This document shows positions 28,086 through 36,373 of a DNA stretch of 64,000 bases, one piece after another; position 1 is the first letter of the stretch, and the number at the start of each line of letters is the position of its first letter. The stretch spans positions 186,001 to 250,000 of the forward strand of contig NZ_JAOBPO010000004.1 of assembly GCF_025574485.1 (NCBI RefSeq), read 5' to 3'. The position numbers and the translations under genes were made by a program. Source of the DNA: Kordiimonas aquimaris. Its GTDB lineage: Bacteria; Pseudomonadota; Alphaproteobacteria; Sphingomonadales; Kordiimonadaceae. The notes under the pieces were generated by a model. It worked only from the letters and a program-made list of their open reading frames with translations. It was not told where the DNA came from and made no database searches.

Positions 28086-28658
28086 CTAACGTTCATACCA
28101 TTTGTTAAGGCCGTCTGGATTCTCGGATAAATTCATGCCGTATATGTGTAGTGTTGTAGCTGGCGCATTTGTTGGGTTGAAAATACGGTGAATGCCGCAT
28201 GGGTCGGGCTCTACGCTCGCTACTTTGCCGGGGCCGGCTATTATTTTCCCTGTTGAAACAAGGTCGGTAACGTCCAGTTCTTTTTCGGGTTCATACCCTT
28301 CTGGACAACCTCCGTTTTTATGCTCGTATGTTTCACATCCGATTTCACCATTGACCACACCAACGCAACCCCAAGCGTTGTGACCATGAACAGGTGTGCA
28401 TGCGCCGGGCATCCATTTGACTGCAATAATGCTGAAACGGCCAGCAGGATCAGCATATATCATATGGCGTGAATATCCATTTTCATTGATGGGCGAATTA
28501 TCTAATTCAATTTTTTCAACATGCGGTAGTGCTAGGCGTAATAGTGAAGCGACTGTAATGCGATGGTTTGTGCCATCAAGTGCACGTGTAACATTGCTGG
28601 TTTCATCAATTAATCGAGATAAGTGCTTGTCGCTTTCAAAATAGAATGCTCCGTCCAT
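28086..28658 (-). CDS. Cysteine dioxygenase-family (thiol dioxygenase) cupin
   Basis: Non-haem iron thiol dioxygenase of 190 residues. The three-His iron site is H91 and H93 in TPVHGHNAWGCVGVVNGE and H157 in GIHRIFN. The enzyme adds oxygen to the sulphur of cysteine, 3-mercaptopropionate or a similar thiol to give a sulphinate. The sequence does not by itself settle which. The frame opens at a TTG (28679) but the ATG at 28658 is preferred, with a weak ribosome-binding site. It sits between rsmE and gshA on the same strand, so cysteine oxidation and glutathione synthesis are adjacent; a shared promoter is possible but gaps of 141 and 146 bases flank it. Confidence 0.85.
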   Translation of the reverse strand: MDGAFYFESDKHLSRLIDETSNVTRALDGTNHRITVASLLRLALPHVEKIELDNSPINENGYSRHMIYADPAGRFSIIAVKWMPGACTPVHGHNAWGCVGVVNGEIGCETYEHKNGGCPEGYEPEKELDVTDLVSTGKIIAGPGKVASVEPDPCGIHRIFNPTNAPATTLHIYGMNLSENPDGLNKWYER

Positions 28659-28804
28659 AATAATAAGTAGCCTATTCAATTTACATTAATCTGGATATGT
28701 GGGTGAATATACCAATTATTAACTGAAATTTGTTTTTTAAATTCTATTTAATTGGCGTTTAGTTATGATGTTCATTCTAATAATAGAGTTATTTTTGTAA
28801 GATC

Positions 28805-29545
28805 TTACCAATCACCCAATGCTGATTGCCAAAGGCTAAGAGCGGCCATTGCAGCTGTATCTGCACGCATAATACGCGGCCCTAATGAAACGGGAACAGC
28901 GTTTTTATGATTATGTAGAAAGCTGCGTTCACTATCATCAAACCCGCCTTCGGGCCCAATGAAAATAGCCCATGGTTCTTTTGGCACTTTTGTAAAGTTG
29001 GAAAGCGCTGTGTGCGCTGGCTTACCAGACAGTGTTTCGTCGCAAAACATAATGCGGCGATCAGCGGGCCAATCGGCCATTAATTTCTCAAACTTAACGG
29101 GTTCGCCGATAGTTGGTACAGTGAGGCGTTCGCATTGTTCTGCTGCTTCAACAGCATTGGCGTGTAGCCGGTCTGTCTTTACACGGTCAACAATTGTTCG
29201 GCGTGTATAAATTGGTAATAGGAGGCTGGCCCCAAGTTCGGTCGCCTTCTGTGCAATAAAGTCGATACGTGCTTTTTTAATAGGTGCAAATACCAGCCAA
29301 ACATCGGGTTCAGTTGCTTGTTCTCTTCTACGCTCATTCAGCTGCAGTGTAACTGCTCGTTTCTGAATGTCCGTAATTTCCCCAATCCATTCACCATCTT
29401 GCCCATTAAAAATCGCAATTTCACTACCAAGTTTACTACGCATCACATTTGCCAGATAATGCGATTGGTCTTTATCAAATGTGATGGACATGCCTTGTGA
29501 GAGGCTTTCTTCTATATAAAGGCGAATGTTGGCTTTGTCGTTCAT
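28805..29545 (-). CDS. rsmE: 16S rRNA m3U1498 methyltransferase
   Basis: SPOUT-class methyltransferase of 246 residues that modifies U1498 of 16S rRNA. It has the N-terminal PUA-like part (HYLANVMRSKLGSEIAIFNGQDGEW) and the C-terminal trefoil knot with FIGPEGGFDDSE and LGPRIMRADTAA, where S-adenosylmethionine binds. The frame opens upstream, but the ATG at 29545 with GAGGTCACC directly before it is the likely start. It heads a row of minus-strand genes rsmE, thiol dioxygenase, gshA. Confidence 0.94.
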   Translation of the reverse strand: MNDKANIRLYIEESLSQGMSITFDKDQSHYLANVMRSKLGSEIAIFNGQDGEWIGEITDIQKRAVTLQLNERRREQATEPDVWLVFAPIKKARIDFIAQKATELGASLLLPIYTRRTIVDRVKTDRLHANAVEAAEQCERLTVPTIGEPVKFEKLMADWPADRRIMFCDETLSGKPAHTALSNFTKVPKEPWAIFIGPEGGFDDSERSFLHNHKNAVPVSLGPRIMRADTAAMAALSLWQSALGDW

Positions 29546-29654
29546 GGTGACCTCGGTATTGCAGACCAATCGGAACTCTATAGTCTTTTATAGAAAATAA
29601 TTAAATAATCTGTGTTTCGTCTTGCTTGATTGTCGTCGCTGCTTGCTAATGCAA

Positions 29655-30047
29655 TTAGTCCCTTCTTTTGGTGGCGATGCGTAACAGGCGCTGAAAAGTT
29701 GGGCATTCAAAGTGGTTTTTTGCAGGGCAGTTAGCCGCATGGCGCAACCCGTCGCGCATGGCACTTAGGTGTTTGATGGTACGATCTATCGAATTCGCCT
29801 TGTCGGATAAGACTTGCCTATTTATCAAGGCTTTGCCGTTAGCGGCAAACATGCCACCTATTTCTTCAAGCGTAAAGCCTGCGCGTTGGCCAAGAGCAAT
29901 AAGCGACAAGCGCTCAAGAATTGTTGAATCAAACAGACGCTTTAACCCACGCCGCCCTGTAGACGTAATCAGCCCTTTTTCTTCGTAAAAACGGATTGCA
30001 GATGCAGGTATGCCAGCTTGTTTTGATACTTCAGAAATATCCAACAT
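29655..30047 (-). CDS. MerR-family transcriptional regulator
   Basis: A 130-residue MerR-type regulator. The winged helix-turn-helix is at residues 1-70 (DISEVSKQAGIPASAIRFYEEKGL split by the turn, then GFTLEEIGGMF). A dimerisation helix follows, and C107 and C115 in ANCPAKNHFECPTF could bind a metal or sense redox state. The gene diverges from a methyltransferase gene; the shared intergenic region holds a promoter with the 19-base spacer characteristic of MerR activation. The inducer cannot be told from sequence. Confidence 0.87.
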   Translation of the reverse strand: MLDISEVSKQAGIPASAIRFYEEKGLITSTGRRGLKRLFDSTILERLSLIALGQRAGFTLEEIGGMFAANGKALINRQVLSDKANSIDRTIKHLSAMRDGLRHAANCPAKNHFECPTFQRLLRIATKRRD

Positions 30048-30053
30048 TTTCTC

Positions 30054-30084
30054 TTGACCTAAAGTGAACTTGAACTTGTATTCT
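30054..30084 (+). promoter_or_regulatory. MerR-type promoter with 19-bp spacer for the methyltransferase gene
   Basis: A -35 box TTGACC (30054-30059) and a -10 box TATTCT (30079-30084) are separated by exactly 19 bases. The spacer contains AAGT...ACTT dyad elements (AAAGTGAACTTGAACTT), the usual place and style of a MerR-family operator. It overlaps the upstream edge of the divergent merR-type gene, allowing autoregulation. Confidence 0.75.
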
Positions 30085-30129
30085 AGTGTTTATGAATAGA
30101 AGAACAATAGGTATTTTCAGGAGAAAACC

Positions 30130-30753
30130 ATGACACACGAGTTTACAGGATCAGAATTCTGGAATGAGCGATATAAAAACGAAAGTTATATGTATGGGGT
30201 GCAGGTAAACGATTTTCTGCAAGCGCAAGCTCACCTTATAAGTCATGGCGGTCAGGTGTTGAGCCTTGCGGAAGGTGAGGGGCGCAATGCTGTTTATTTA
30301 GCGCAGCAAGGATACCATGTTCACGGCGTGGATTTTTCATTAAATGGACAGGAAAAAGCCTTGAAGCTTGCTAAGGCGCATAAGGTGGTCATTGAATATG
30401 ATCTCGCTGACCTCACAGCGTATAAGATGGGGGTTGCATCATGGGATGCTGTCGTTTCAATCTTTTGTCATTTGCATGATACGGAACGGCTTACTGTTTA
30501 TAAGTCAGTTAAGCAGGCATTAAAGCCGGGCGGTGTTTTTATTTTGGAAGCATACAATAGAAAGCAGTTGAAGTATGGAACTGGCGGACCACGCGATGCC
30601 TCCTATTTAGCGTCGCTCGACCAACTTAAAGAATTCTTCGAAGAGTTTGACCTCATTTTGGCACAGGACATTGTGCGCGAAATTCACGAAGGCGAGCATC
30701 ATTTTGGATCAAGTGCTGTGACACAATTTATTGCCCGCAAACCTACAAAGTAA
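30130..30753 (+). CDS. Class I SAM-dependent methyltransferase (TehB-like)
   Basis: A 207-residue methyltransferase. Motif I for S-adenosylmethionine is VLSLAEGEGRNAVYLAQQG (45-63) and the acidic loop is VHGVDFS; the later motif LKPGGVFILEAYN is also present. The N-terminal FWNERYKNESYMYG resembles the TehB/thiopurine methyltransferase-like group, members of which detoxify metalloids or thiols. Its control by a cysteine-containing MerR regulator supports a stress or detoxification role, but the substrate is unknown. The ATG has CAGGAGA upstream. Confidence 0.85.
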   Translation: MTHEFTGSEFWNERYKNESYMYGVQVNDFLQAQAHLISHGGQVLSLAEGEGRNAVYLAQQGYHVHGVDFSLNGQEKALKLAKAHKVVIEYDLADLTAYKMGVASWDAVVSIFCHLHDTERLTVYKSVKQALKPGGVFILEAYNRKQLKYGTGGPRDASYLASLDQLKEFFEEFDLILAQDIVREIHEGEHHFGSSAVTQFIARKPTK

Positions 30754-30832
30754 GGTTTAGGCAGGATGTTTAATCATAGCATACTGTATGTCGAGGCTTG
30801 ACACTTTGTATGCCCCGGCGTAGCGACAGAGC

Positions 30833-31771
30833 ATGTTTTTGAGATCAAAAAAGAAAGTAGTGGAAGCGGCCGATGCAGTTGAGGGTAGCTGGGTTTACCG
30901 GCAGGCACCGTTTTTTATGCGGCCTTACCTGAAGTTGGCGCGGCTTGACCGACCGATTGGTTCATGGCTGTTGCTGTGGCCTTGTTGGTGGTCTGTTACG
31001 CTCGCATACAGCGGCGAAGCTGTGTTAGCGCTTGCGACATGGTTTGCCCTATTTGCAATTGGTGCGCTGGCAATGCGTGGTGCTGGCTGTACCTATAATG
31101 ATATTATCGACCGTGATTTTGATGGCAAAGTCGAGCGCACACGAACGCGGCCCATTCCCGCTGGCGAGGTTACGGTTAAGCAAGCGTGGATGTTTTTGAC
31201 TACCCTTAGTCTGATTGGTCTCGCTGTACTTCTGACCATGAATGTTTTTGCTGTTTGGCTTGGCTTAGGCTCGCTTGTGCTTGTTGCTGCTTATCCGTTT
31301 ATGAAGCGGATTACCGGTTGGCCGCAGGCATGGCTGGGCTTAACGTTTAACTGGGGGGCGCTCATGGGGTGGGCGGCCTTGAAGGGTGAGTTAAGTACAG
31401 CGCCTATGGTGCTGTATGCTGGCTGTTTGTTTTGGACATTGGGGTATGACACAATATATGCGCACCAGGATAAGGAAGATGATGCCATCATCGGTGTGAA
31501 ATCGACCGCTTTGACACTAGGGCAGCATACGCGCCTCTGGCTCACCGGATTCTACGCTGTGTTTTTTCTTGGTCTTATTTATGCAGGATATCTTGCAAAC
31601 CTTGGTATAATCTATTATGTCGGCATCGCGCTGGCTGGTTTACACCTCGGCGCACAAATCAAACGGGTAAATATTGATGAACCTGTGGTTTGTTTAGAAG
31701 TTTTCCGCTCAAACATAGCGTTTGGCTGGATTGTTTTTGCCAGCCTTGTTGCTGGGCAATTGACAGCCTGA
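30833..31771 (+). CDS. ubiA: 4-hydroxybenzoate polyprenyltransferase
   Basis: Integral membrane prenyltransferase of ubiquinone synthesis, 312 residues with about eight or nine helices. The first aspartate-rich motif is N89-D90-x2-D93-x3-D97 (NDIIDRDFD followed by KVERTRTRP), the second is DTIYAHQDKEDD. It attaches the polyprenyl chain to 4-hydroxybenzoate. A possible promoter with TTGACA at 30798-30803 lies just upstream, but its -10 element is weak, and no clear ribosome-binding site precedes the ATG. It supplies quinone to the respiratory chain whose terminal oxidase genes are in this window. Confidence 0.94.
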   Translation: MFLRSKKKVVEAADAVEGSWVYRQAPFFMRPYLKLARLDRPIGSWLLLWPCWWSVTLAYSGEAVLALATWFALFAIGALAMRGAGCTYNDIIDRDFDGKVERTRTRPIPAGEVTVKQAWMFLTTLSLIGLAVLLTMNVFAVWLGLGSLVLVAAYPFMKRITGWPQAWLGLTFNWGALMGWAALKGELSTAPMVLYAGCLFWTLGYDTIYAHQDKEDDAIIGVKSTALTLGQHTRLWLTGFYAVFFLGLIYAGYLANLGIIYYVGIALAGLHLGAQIKRVNIDEPVVCLEVFRSNIAFGWIVFASLVAGQLTA

Positions 31772-31824
31772 CCAGATGCGATGATTGAACGCCTCCCCAA
31801 ACCCGTCGATCAAGGAACTTATCG

Positions 31825-32358
31825 ATGAATATCAAGAAAATTTCCGTTGGCGAAAACCCACCTTGGGACGTCAATGTGATTATTGAAGTGCCGGCAGGCA
31901 CAGAACCAGTGAAATATGAACTGGATAAAGACTCTGGTGCGTTGTTTGTTGACCGGATTATGCACACGAGCATGCGTTATCCGTGTAATTACGGCTTTAT
32001 CCCGCACACACTTGCTGATGACGGTGATCCCGTTGACGTACTGATCGCTAACAGAACACCGATTATGCCCGGCGCTGTGGTGCGTTGTCGTCCTCTTGGT
32101 GTTTTGATCATGGAAGATGAAGCTGGTATGGATGAGAAACTTCTGATGGTACCTGTTGATCAGCTACACCCGTTCTATAAAGGTGTGCAAAGCTATGAGG
32201 AGCTACCAAAAATATTCCTTGATCAAATCGCACATTTCTTCCAGCACTATAAAGATCTGGAATCAGGAAAGTGGGTGAAAATTATGGGCTGGGAAGGTCC
32301 AGAAAAAGCCGCAGAACTGATTGAAAGTGGCATAAAAGCCGAAGCAGCTAGCGAGTAA
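31825..32358 (+). CDS. ppa: Inorganic diphosphatase
   Basis: Family I soluble pyrophosphatase of 177 residues that hydrolyses pyrophosphate and pulls biosynthetic reactions forward. The signature DGDPVDVLI (about 70-78) with its Mg-binding aspartates, the upstream YELDKDSG and YPCNYGFIP, and the C-terminal HFFQHYKDLE match bacterial enzymes. It begins 53 bases after ubiA on the same strand and is followed by a strong terminator. Confidence 0.96.
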   Translation: MNIKKISVGENPPWDVNVIIEVPAGTEPVKYELDKDSGALFVDRIMHTSMRYPCNYGFIPHTLADDGDPVDVLIANRTPIMPGAVVRCRPLGVLIMEDEAGMDEKLLMVPVDQLHPFYKGVQSYEELPKIFLDQIAHFFQHYKDLESGKWVKIMGWEGPEKAAELIESGIKAEAASE

Positions 32359-32376
32359 TAAAAACATATAACTATT

Positions 32377-32404
32377 AAAAAGCCCGGTTTCGCCGGGCTT
32401 TTTT
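32377..32404 (+). terminator. Rho-independent terminator after ppa
   Basis: Eight-pair stem AAGCCCGG/CCGGGCTT with a TTTCG loop and a following T-run, 20 bases after the ppa stop. Confidence 0.92.
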
Positions 32405-32420
32405 GTGTCCGAAATCAGAA

Positions 32421-32450
32421 TATTCATTAATATTCATCAATATTCATCTT
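32421..32450. repeat. Three tandem 10-bp TATTCATYAA repeats
   Basis: Three consecutive decamers TATTCATTAA, TATTCATCAA, TATTCATCTT lie 64 bases before the serine hydrolase start. The 10-base period places each copy on the same helix face, as in arrays of regulator sites. Confidence 0.6.
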
Positions 32451-32513
32451 GTATGCATTGCGTGAATTCTCGCGAATGTTCCTTGCGACAGCAACAACAA
32501 GGAGCAAAATAAG

Positions 32514-33671
32514 GTGTTTACCCGTTACATAAAATTACTGTCTGTATCATTACTTTTAGTATCGACTGCGATGGCGGCTACGGCGTTGCCAGAAACAAAT
32601 GCTATTGACGATAAAGTGAATGCGCATATGCAGGAAGAGAATGTGCCGGGAATAGCGCTTGCGGTCATTGAAAATGGCAAGGTTGTTTACAAAAAGGCCT
32701 ATGGCTTTCGCGAGACCGAGACTGAAACAGCACTTGATGCTGATACCGTTATGTATGGTGCTTCAATTACTAAATTTGTATTTTCAACTTTTGTAATGCA
32801 GCTGGTTCATGAGGGGAAACTGGATTTGGATACATCAATTGCCAAGCTTTTGCCAAATCCGCTCCCTACATATGAAAGGTTTTCAGACCTGGAAGGGGAC
32901 GAGCGATGGCGCAAATTGACTTTGCGTAGTCTACTTGGTCACACGACCGGTTTTCCCAATTTTCGTTTCTTCACCCCTGATGGCGGGTTTGACCCTGATG
33001 CAAAACTGGAGTTTTTTTATGAGCCTGGTGAACGATATGGCTATTCGGGCGAGGGCTACTATATTGCCCAGTTAGTTGTGGAAGAGGCACTTGGTATTAA
33101 AACAGGCAGTGAACTACAACGGCGATTTTTTGACCCTTTGGGCATGACACGGACAAGTTTGGTTTGGCGCGACGATTTTCGGCCTAACTTTGCGCAAGGC
33201 TATGCTGTTGATGGTGAAAATCTTGGCCACAACATGCAATCAAATGTGCGTGCGGCAGGCTCAATGGATACAACTCTCAATGACCTATCTGCATGGGTGG
33301 CTGCATTGATGCGCGGCAAAATATTGTCTAATGCTGCTTTTGATGAACTGCTTAAGCCGGTTATCAACATTACATCACCCAGTCAGTTTCCAACTTTAGA
33401 TAATACAATCGACCCGCGTAATGTTCAGTTGCGCCTGTCGGCTGGCCTCGGCGCTGAAACGTGGTACGGTCCGCAAGGGTTGGGTTTCGCTAAAGGTGGG
33501 CACAATGAAAAAACAGATAATATGTTGGTTTGTTTGATAGAAGCTAAGAAGTGTGTTGTTCTTTTATCTAATACCGCCAAAGGTGACCGTGTGTTTCCTC
33601 AGATTGTTGAGTTTATCATGGGGCCAACGGGCTTGCCTTGGCGATGGAAGTACTCAAGCTTAAACAAATAA
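32514..33671 (+). CDS. Secreted serine hydrolase of the beta-lactamase (class C/PBP-like) family
   Basis: A 385-residue protein with a signal peptide (SVSLLLVSTAMAATA). The nucleophile motif is S84-x-x-K87 (YGASITKF); the second-motif tyrosine is in GYSGEGYY (Y177-S-G), replacing the usual YxN; the third motif region is probably GGHNEKTDN near 335. Such proteins act as esterases, D-amino peptidases or carboxypeptidases more often than as true beta-lactamases, so resistance should not be assumed. Translation most likely starts at the GTG at 32514 with AAGGAG nine bases upstream. A triple direct repeat lies in its upstream region. Confidence 0.85.
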   Translation: MFTRYIKLLSVSLLLVSTAMAATALPETNAIDDKVNAHMQEENVPGIALAVIENGKVVYKKAYGFRETETETALDADTVMYGASITKFVFSTFVMQLVHEGKLDLDTSIAKLLPNPLPTYERFSDLEGDERWRKLTLRSLLGHTTGFPNFRFFTPDGGFDPDAKLEFFYEPGERYGYSGEGYYIAQLVVEEALGIKTGSELQRRFFDPLGMTRTSLVWRDDFRPNFAQGYAVDGENLGHNMQSNVRAAGSMDTTLNDLSAWVAALMRGKILSNAAFDELLKPVINITSPSQFPTLDNTIDPRNVQLRLSAGLGAETWYGPQGLGFAKGGHNEKTDNMLVCLIEAKKCVVLLSNTAKGDRVFPQIVEFIMGPTGLPWRWKYSSLNK

Positions 33672-33683
33672 ACTTGAAATTTC

Positions 33684-34892
33684 CTATGCGCCGCTGCCAA
33701 ACCAGCGTGCATAGGTAAATCGATGCCAAATGGATTCTATTGGGCCTTTAGACTTGTGCCTAAACCATAAGCTGGTCAGCGTAATTTGTGTTGCCCATGC
33801 GGCAAATACAATGAAAGCCGCTTGGGCGCGAACAAGCTCGCCGTATAAGCCCAAGCCGAAACCGTAGAATATGGTAATGCAAAAGATGGTCTGGAACAGA
33901 TAGTTTGATAAGGCTGCGCGCCCGACATTAGCGAAAGCCGTGAAACCAAAACGGAAGTTGGTAGAATTGAGTAGCCATCCGATGATGGCGATATAGCCGA
34001 TAGCTGTGACGGCAGACCCTGCATAGTTCCAAATATTTCCAAGGAAAAATGAATATGGGAATTGCCACATGGCTGCTTCGTTGGCAAGAAAGCCGTTAAC
34101 GACCAGACCAAGGCCTAATGTTACAAAGATAAGTGCAGTAACTGCGTATGCCTTACCTGTCCATTTACCGGCAAGAAACCCTTGGCGATATAACGCAAGC
34201 CCCAACAGCATCATGCCGCCAACACGCCAGATACCCCAACTTAGGAAAATATCGGTCTGAAACTCCCAGGCATGATGCATGCGATAGGCAAAGTGCTCAA
34301 GCCATGTCCCTTGATGTGCGTTAACTTCAGCGAGCAAGGCTGTTTCTGTTGGTTGCCACATTTGCTGTGATATTTCGTTTATCGCCTCAGCCGGTAATTC
34401 AATGAAATAGTAATATGCTCCTACACTGGAGAGTGCACCGAACGCTAACAGGCCTAACCCAGCAAGTGCCGTTAGATACCATCTCACATTGCGAAATAAG
34501 AATGGGATAAAGCTAGCCAATGCATAGCTAACAAGAATATCGCCGCTCCATAGCAGATACGCGTGGGCTAGACCGATAAGAAGTAAACCGATAATACGCT
34601 TGGCATAAGTCGCAAAAACCGGCTCACCGCGCCGCATTAGTCCATCACAAATTATCGCTGTGCTGGCACCGAACAACATTGAGAATATTGCCATAAACTT
34701 CTGGTCGGCAAAGACATACTGAAATGTCCACCATATTTTGTCGATACCCGTGAAGTTGCCATATGCATTTGGGTTAAAATATGCCGCTGATGGCTCTGAA
34801 AACATGCGGATGTTCATCAACAGAATACCTAGGACGGCAACGCCTCTGATGACGTCCAGTAGCTCTATTCTCGCTGGTTGTGTCTCGTTCAC
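33684..34892 (-). CDS. DUF418 domain membrane protein (YeiB-like)
   Basis: A 402-residue inner membrane protein with about ten helices. The start RIELLDVIRGVAVLGILLMNI and the FSMLFGAS segment are typical of the YeiB/DUF418 family, and the C-terminal part (GRAALSNYLFQTIFCITIFYGFGLGLYG in pieces, then WFRHKSKGPIESIWH) forms the DUF418 domain itself. The family is predicted to contain transporters or acyltransferase-like membrane proteins, but no function is established. The start is a GTG at 34892. It is convergent with the serine hydrolase gene, 12 bases away. Confidence 0.85.
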   Translation of the reverse strand: MNETQPARIELLDVIRGVAVLGILLMNIRMFSEPSAAYFNPNAYGNFTGIDKIWWTFQYVFADQKFMAIFSMLFGASTAIICDGLMRRGEPVFATYAKRIIGLLLIGLAHAYLLWSGDILVSYALASFIPFLFRNVRWYLTALAGLGLLAFGALSSVGAYYYFIELPAEAINEISQQMWQPTETALLAEVNAHQGTWLEHFAYRMHHAWEFQTDIFLSWGIWRVGGMMLLGLALYRQGFLAGKWTGKAYAVTALIFVTLGLGLVVNGFLANEAAMWQFPYSFFLGNIWNYAGSAVTAIGYIAIIGWLLNSTNFRFGFTAFANVGRAALSNYLFQTIFCITIFYGFGLGLYGELVRAQAAFIVFAAWATQITLTSLWFRHKSKGPIESIWHRFTYARWFGSGA

Positions 34893-35026
34893 TGTGACAT
34901 CCGCTTTGTTAATCTTGCGTTGGATGATAAGGCTTTATTTTAAATAGTCTTTAAATGTGGATAATTAAAGATACGAAAACACAAATAGGTGGGACGACCA
35001 GCTAGCTGTTGAACGGTTTATATCGC

Positions 35027-35053
35027 AAAAAAGACCCAGCAATGCTGGGTCTT
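35027..35053 (-). terminator. Rho-independent terminator after the VOC gene
   Basis: Perfect ten-pair stem AAGACCCAGC/GCTGGGTCTT with a three-base loop; on the minus strand it ends in a T-run. It lies 25 bases beyond the VOC protein stop. Confidence 0.88.
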
Positions 35054-35077
35054 TAATGTTTTTCTCGATATCAATGT

Positions 35078-35455
35078 TTATGGCATTGGTGCATGGAAGA
35101 AGTTTAGCTTGTTCCCGTCTAAGTCACGGAAGTAAGCTGCGTAAAACGAGCTTTCATCACCACCGCGTACACCCGGTTTTCCTTCATCAGTTGCACCCAG
35201 TTCAATTGCCTTTGCATACAAACGATCAACGCTTTCGCGGTCTTGAGCCATAAAGGCAACCATCACGCCATTGCCGACTGTTGCAGGTTCTTGATTAAAT
35301 GGTTTGGTGATGGAAAACATGCCAGCACCGTTTGACCATACAATGAAACTCTCTTCATCCATCGCGCGCTTTGCACCCATTTCGCCGAGTAATGCATCAT
35401 AAAATGCTGCCGACTTGGCCATGTCATTTGTGCCTACTGTAATATATCCAATCAT
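35078..35455 (-). CDS. VOC family protein (glyoxalase/dioxygenase fold)
   Basis: A 125-residue protein with the paired beta-alpha-beta-beta-beta modules of the vicinal oxygen chelate fold (MIGYITVGTNDMAKSAAFYDALLGEMGAK at the start, split here by its helix, and SSFYAAYFRDLDGNKLNFF at the end). The closing Glu/Asp ligand pattern suggests a metal site. It resembles small YafY-linked glyoxalase-like proteins; the reaction is unknown. It has a strong ribosome-binding site (AAAGGAGAG). It is 47 bases downstream of a GST gene on the same strand and shares that gene's regulatory region. Confidence 0.85.
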   Translation of the reverse strand: MIGYITVGTNDMAKSAAFYDALLGEMGAKRAMDEESFIVWSNGAGMFSITKPFNQEPATVGNGVMVAFMAQDRESVDRLYAKAIELGATDEGKPGVRGGDESSFYAAYFRDLDGNKLNFFHAPMP

Positions 35456-35502
35456 TTCTCTCTCCTTTGTTGTTGTCAGTTTAATGTGTTGGGGTTTCGC
35501 TA

Positions 35503-36240
35503 TTATTCTGCTGCCATCATTTTCAATACATCAGGGTACCACTGCTCAAGACCTCGGTTCACATATGCAACCAGATTGTCATGGGCAGCCATTAAAGCAG
35601 CCATTGGTGTTGGAACGGGAGCCGCGTAAAAATTAACGAGCATGCCGAATACGGCGGCGTCGATATAGGTTGGCTGGTCGCTGAAAAACCAATCTCTGTT
35701 GTTCAGTAAGGTTGCAAGTGCGGCAATATCAGCAGACAAAAGTATATGCTGCTCATCATGCGTGTGTTGACCAAAACCATTGGATTTCAAGCTCTCGCTG
35801 ACTTGCTCGCGAACGGTTTTTCCTACTTCAGTTCGTTCATTTGCAGGTAGTTCGCCAAAAAACAGAGGTTCAAGCACTTCCCAGCCAGCGTCTTCAATCC
35901 AGCGGCCTTGAACAAGGCCCATAATCGTGCGTTCTTCCAGCATACGTATCAGTGCATGACCAGTTGCTTTGTCTTGTGCTGTCAAGTTGCCGTCGAGTGT
36001 TTCGCCGTATTTGTCAGTGATATGGCGGCGAATAAATTCAGAGTCCTGAATAATAGTATCACCGTCTTTGAGAACAGGCAGTTTTCCTTTTGAGAAAACT
36101 TTATAATCCTCTGGCAGTTCTGTGTTGAAAGGCAGGTTTGCCATTTTTAATAGAATATCTGCTTTTACGCAGAAAGGGCTCATATTGAAGAAGCCTTGGG
36201 GAGTTTCAAAAGTATAGAGTGTCAAGCTTTCTGATGACAT
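35503..36240 (-). CDS. Glutathione S-transferase family protein
   Basis: A 245-residue GST-like protein with an N-terminal thioredoxin-fold domain (LTLYTFETPQGFFNMSPFCVKADILL, in pieces; KLPVLKDGDTIIQDSEFIRRHI is the glutathione-binding cis-Pro and QDS/DS region) and an all-helical C-terminal domain ending in PTYIDAAVFGMLVNF, a typical N-capping box. It resembles the Faxc/metaxin-type GST subgroup. A role in conjugating or isomerising an electrophile is inference. It is transcribed divergently from a WYL/YafY regulator, and a perfect palindrome lies between them. Confidence 0.85.
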   Translation of the reverse strand: MSSESLTLYTFETPQGFFNMSPFCVKADILLKMANLPFNTELPEDYKVFSKGKLPVLKDGDTIIQDSEFIRRHITDKYGETLDGNLTAQDKATGHALIRMLEERTIMGLVQGRWIEDAGWEVLEPLFFGELPANERTEVGKTVREQVSESLKSNGFGQHTHDEQHILLSADIAALATLLNNRDWFFSDQPTYIDAAVFGMLVNFYAAPVPTPMAALMAAHDNLVAYVNRGLEQWYPDVLKMMAAE

Positions 36241-36314
36241 TTTTTATTCCTCTTAAAGAAAATCACTTCTTTGGTTCGTGTCGTGCTCGGAACCAAAATC
36301 ATCATACTGCCAGC

Positions 36315-36337
36315 CTCCTGACATATTGTGTCAGGAG
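36315..36337. promoter_or_regulatory. Palindromic operator between GST and WYL-regulator genes
   Basis: A perfect 9-base inverted repeat CTCCTGACA / TGTCAGGAG around a 5-base centre TATTG lies midway between divergent starts at 36240 and 36374. Its TGACA-N5-TGTCA core is the kind of site bound by dimeric YafY-type regulators. The adjacent regulator probably uses it for control of the GST-VOC operon and itself. Confidence 0.75.
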
Positions 36338-36373
36338 TGATAGGGTATATTCGCATTCAGAGAGGAAATGCTT

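Noticed and set aside
32514-33671. Antibiotic-resistance beta-lactamase
   Set aside because: The SxxK motif is present but the YxN position reads YSG and no clear KTG follows; the broader serine hydrolase family is the safer call.
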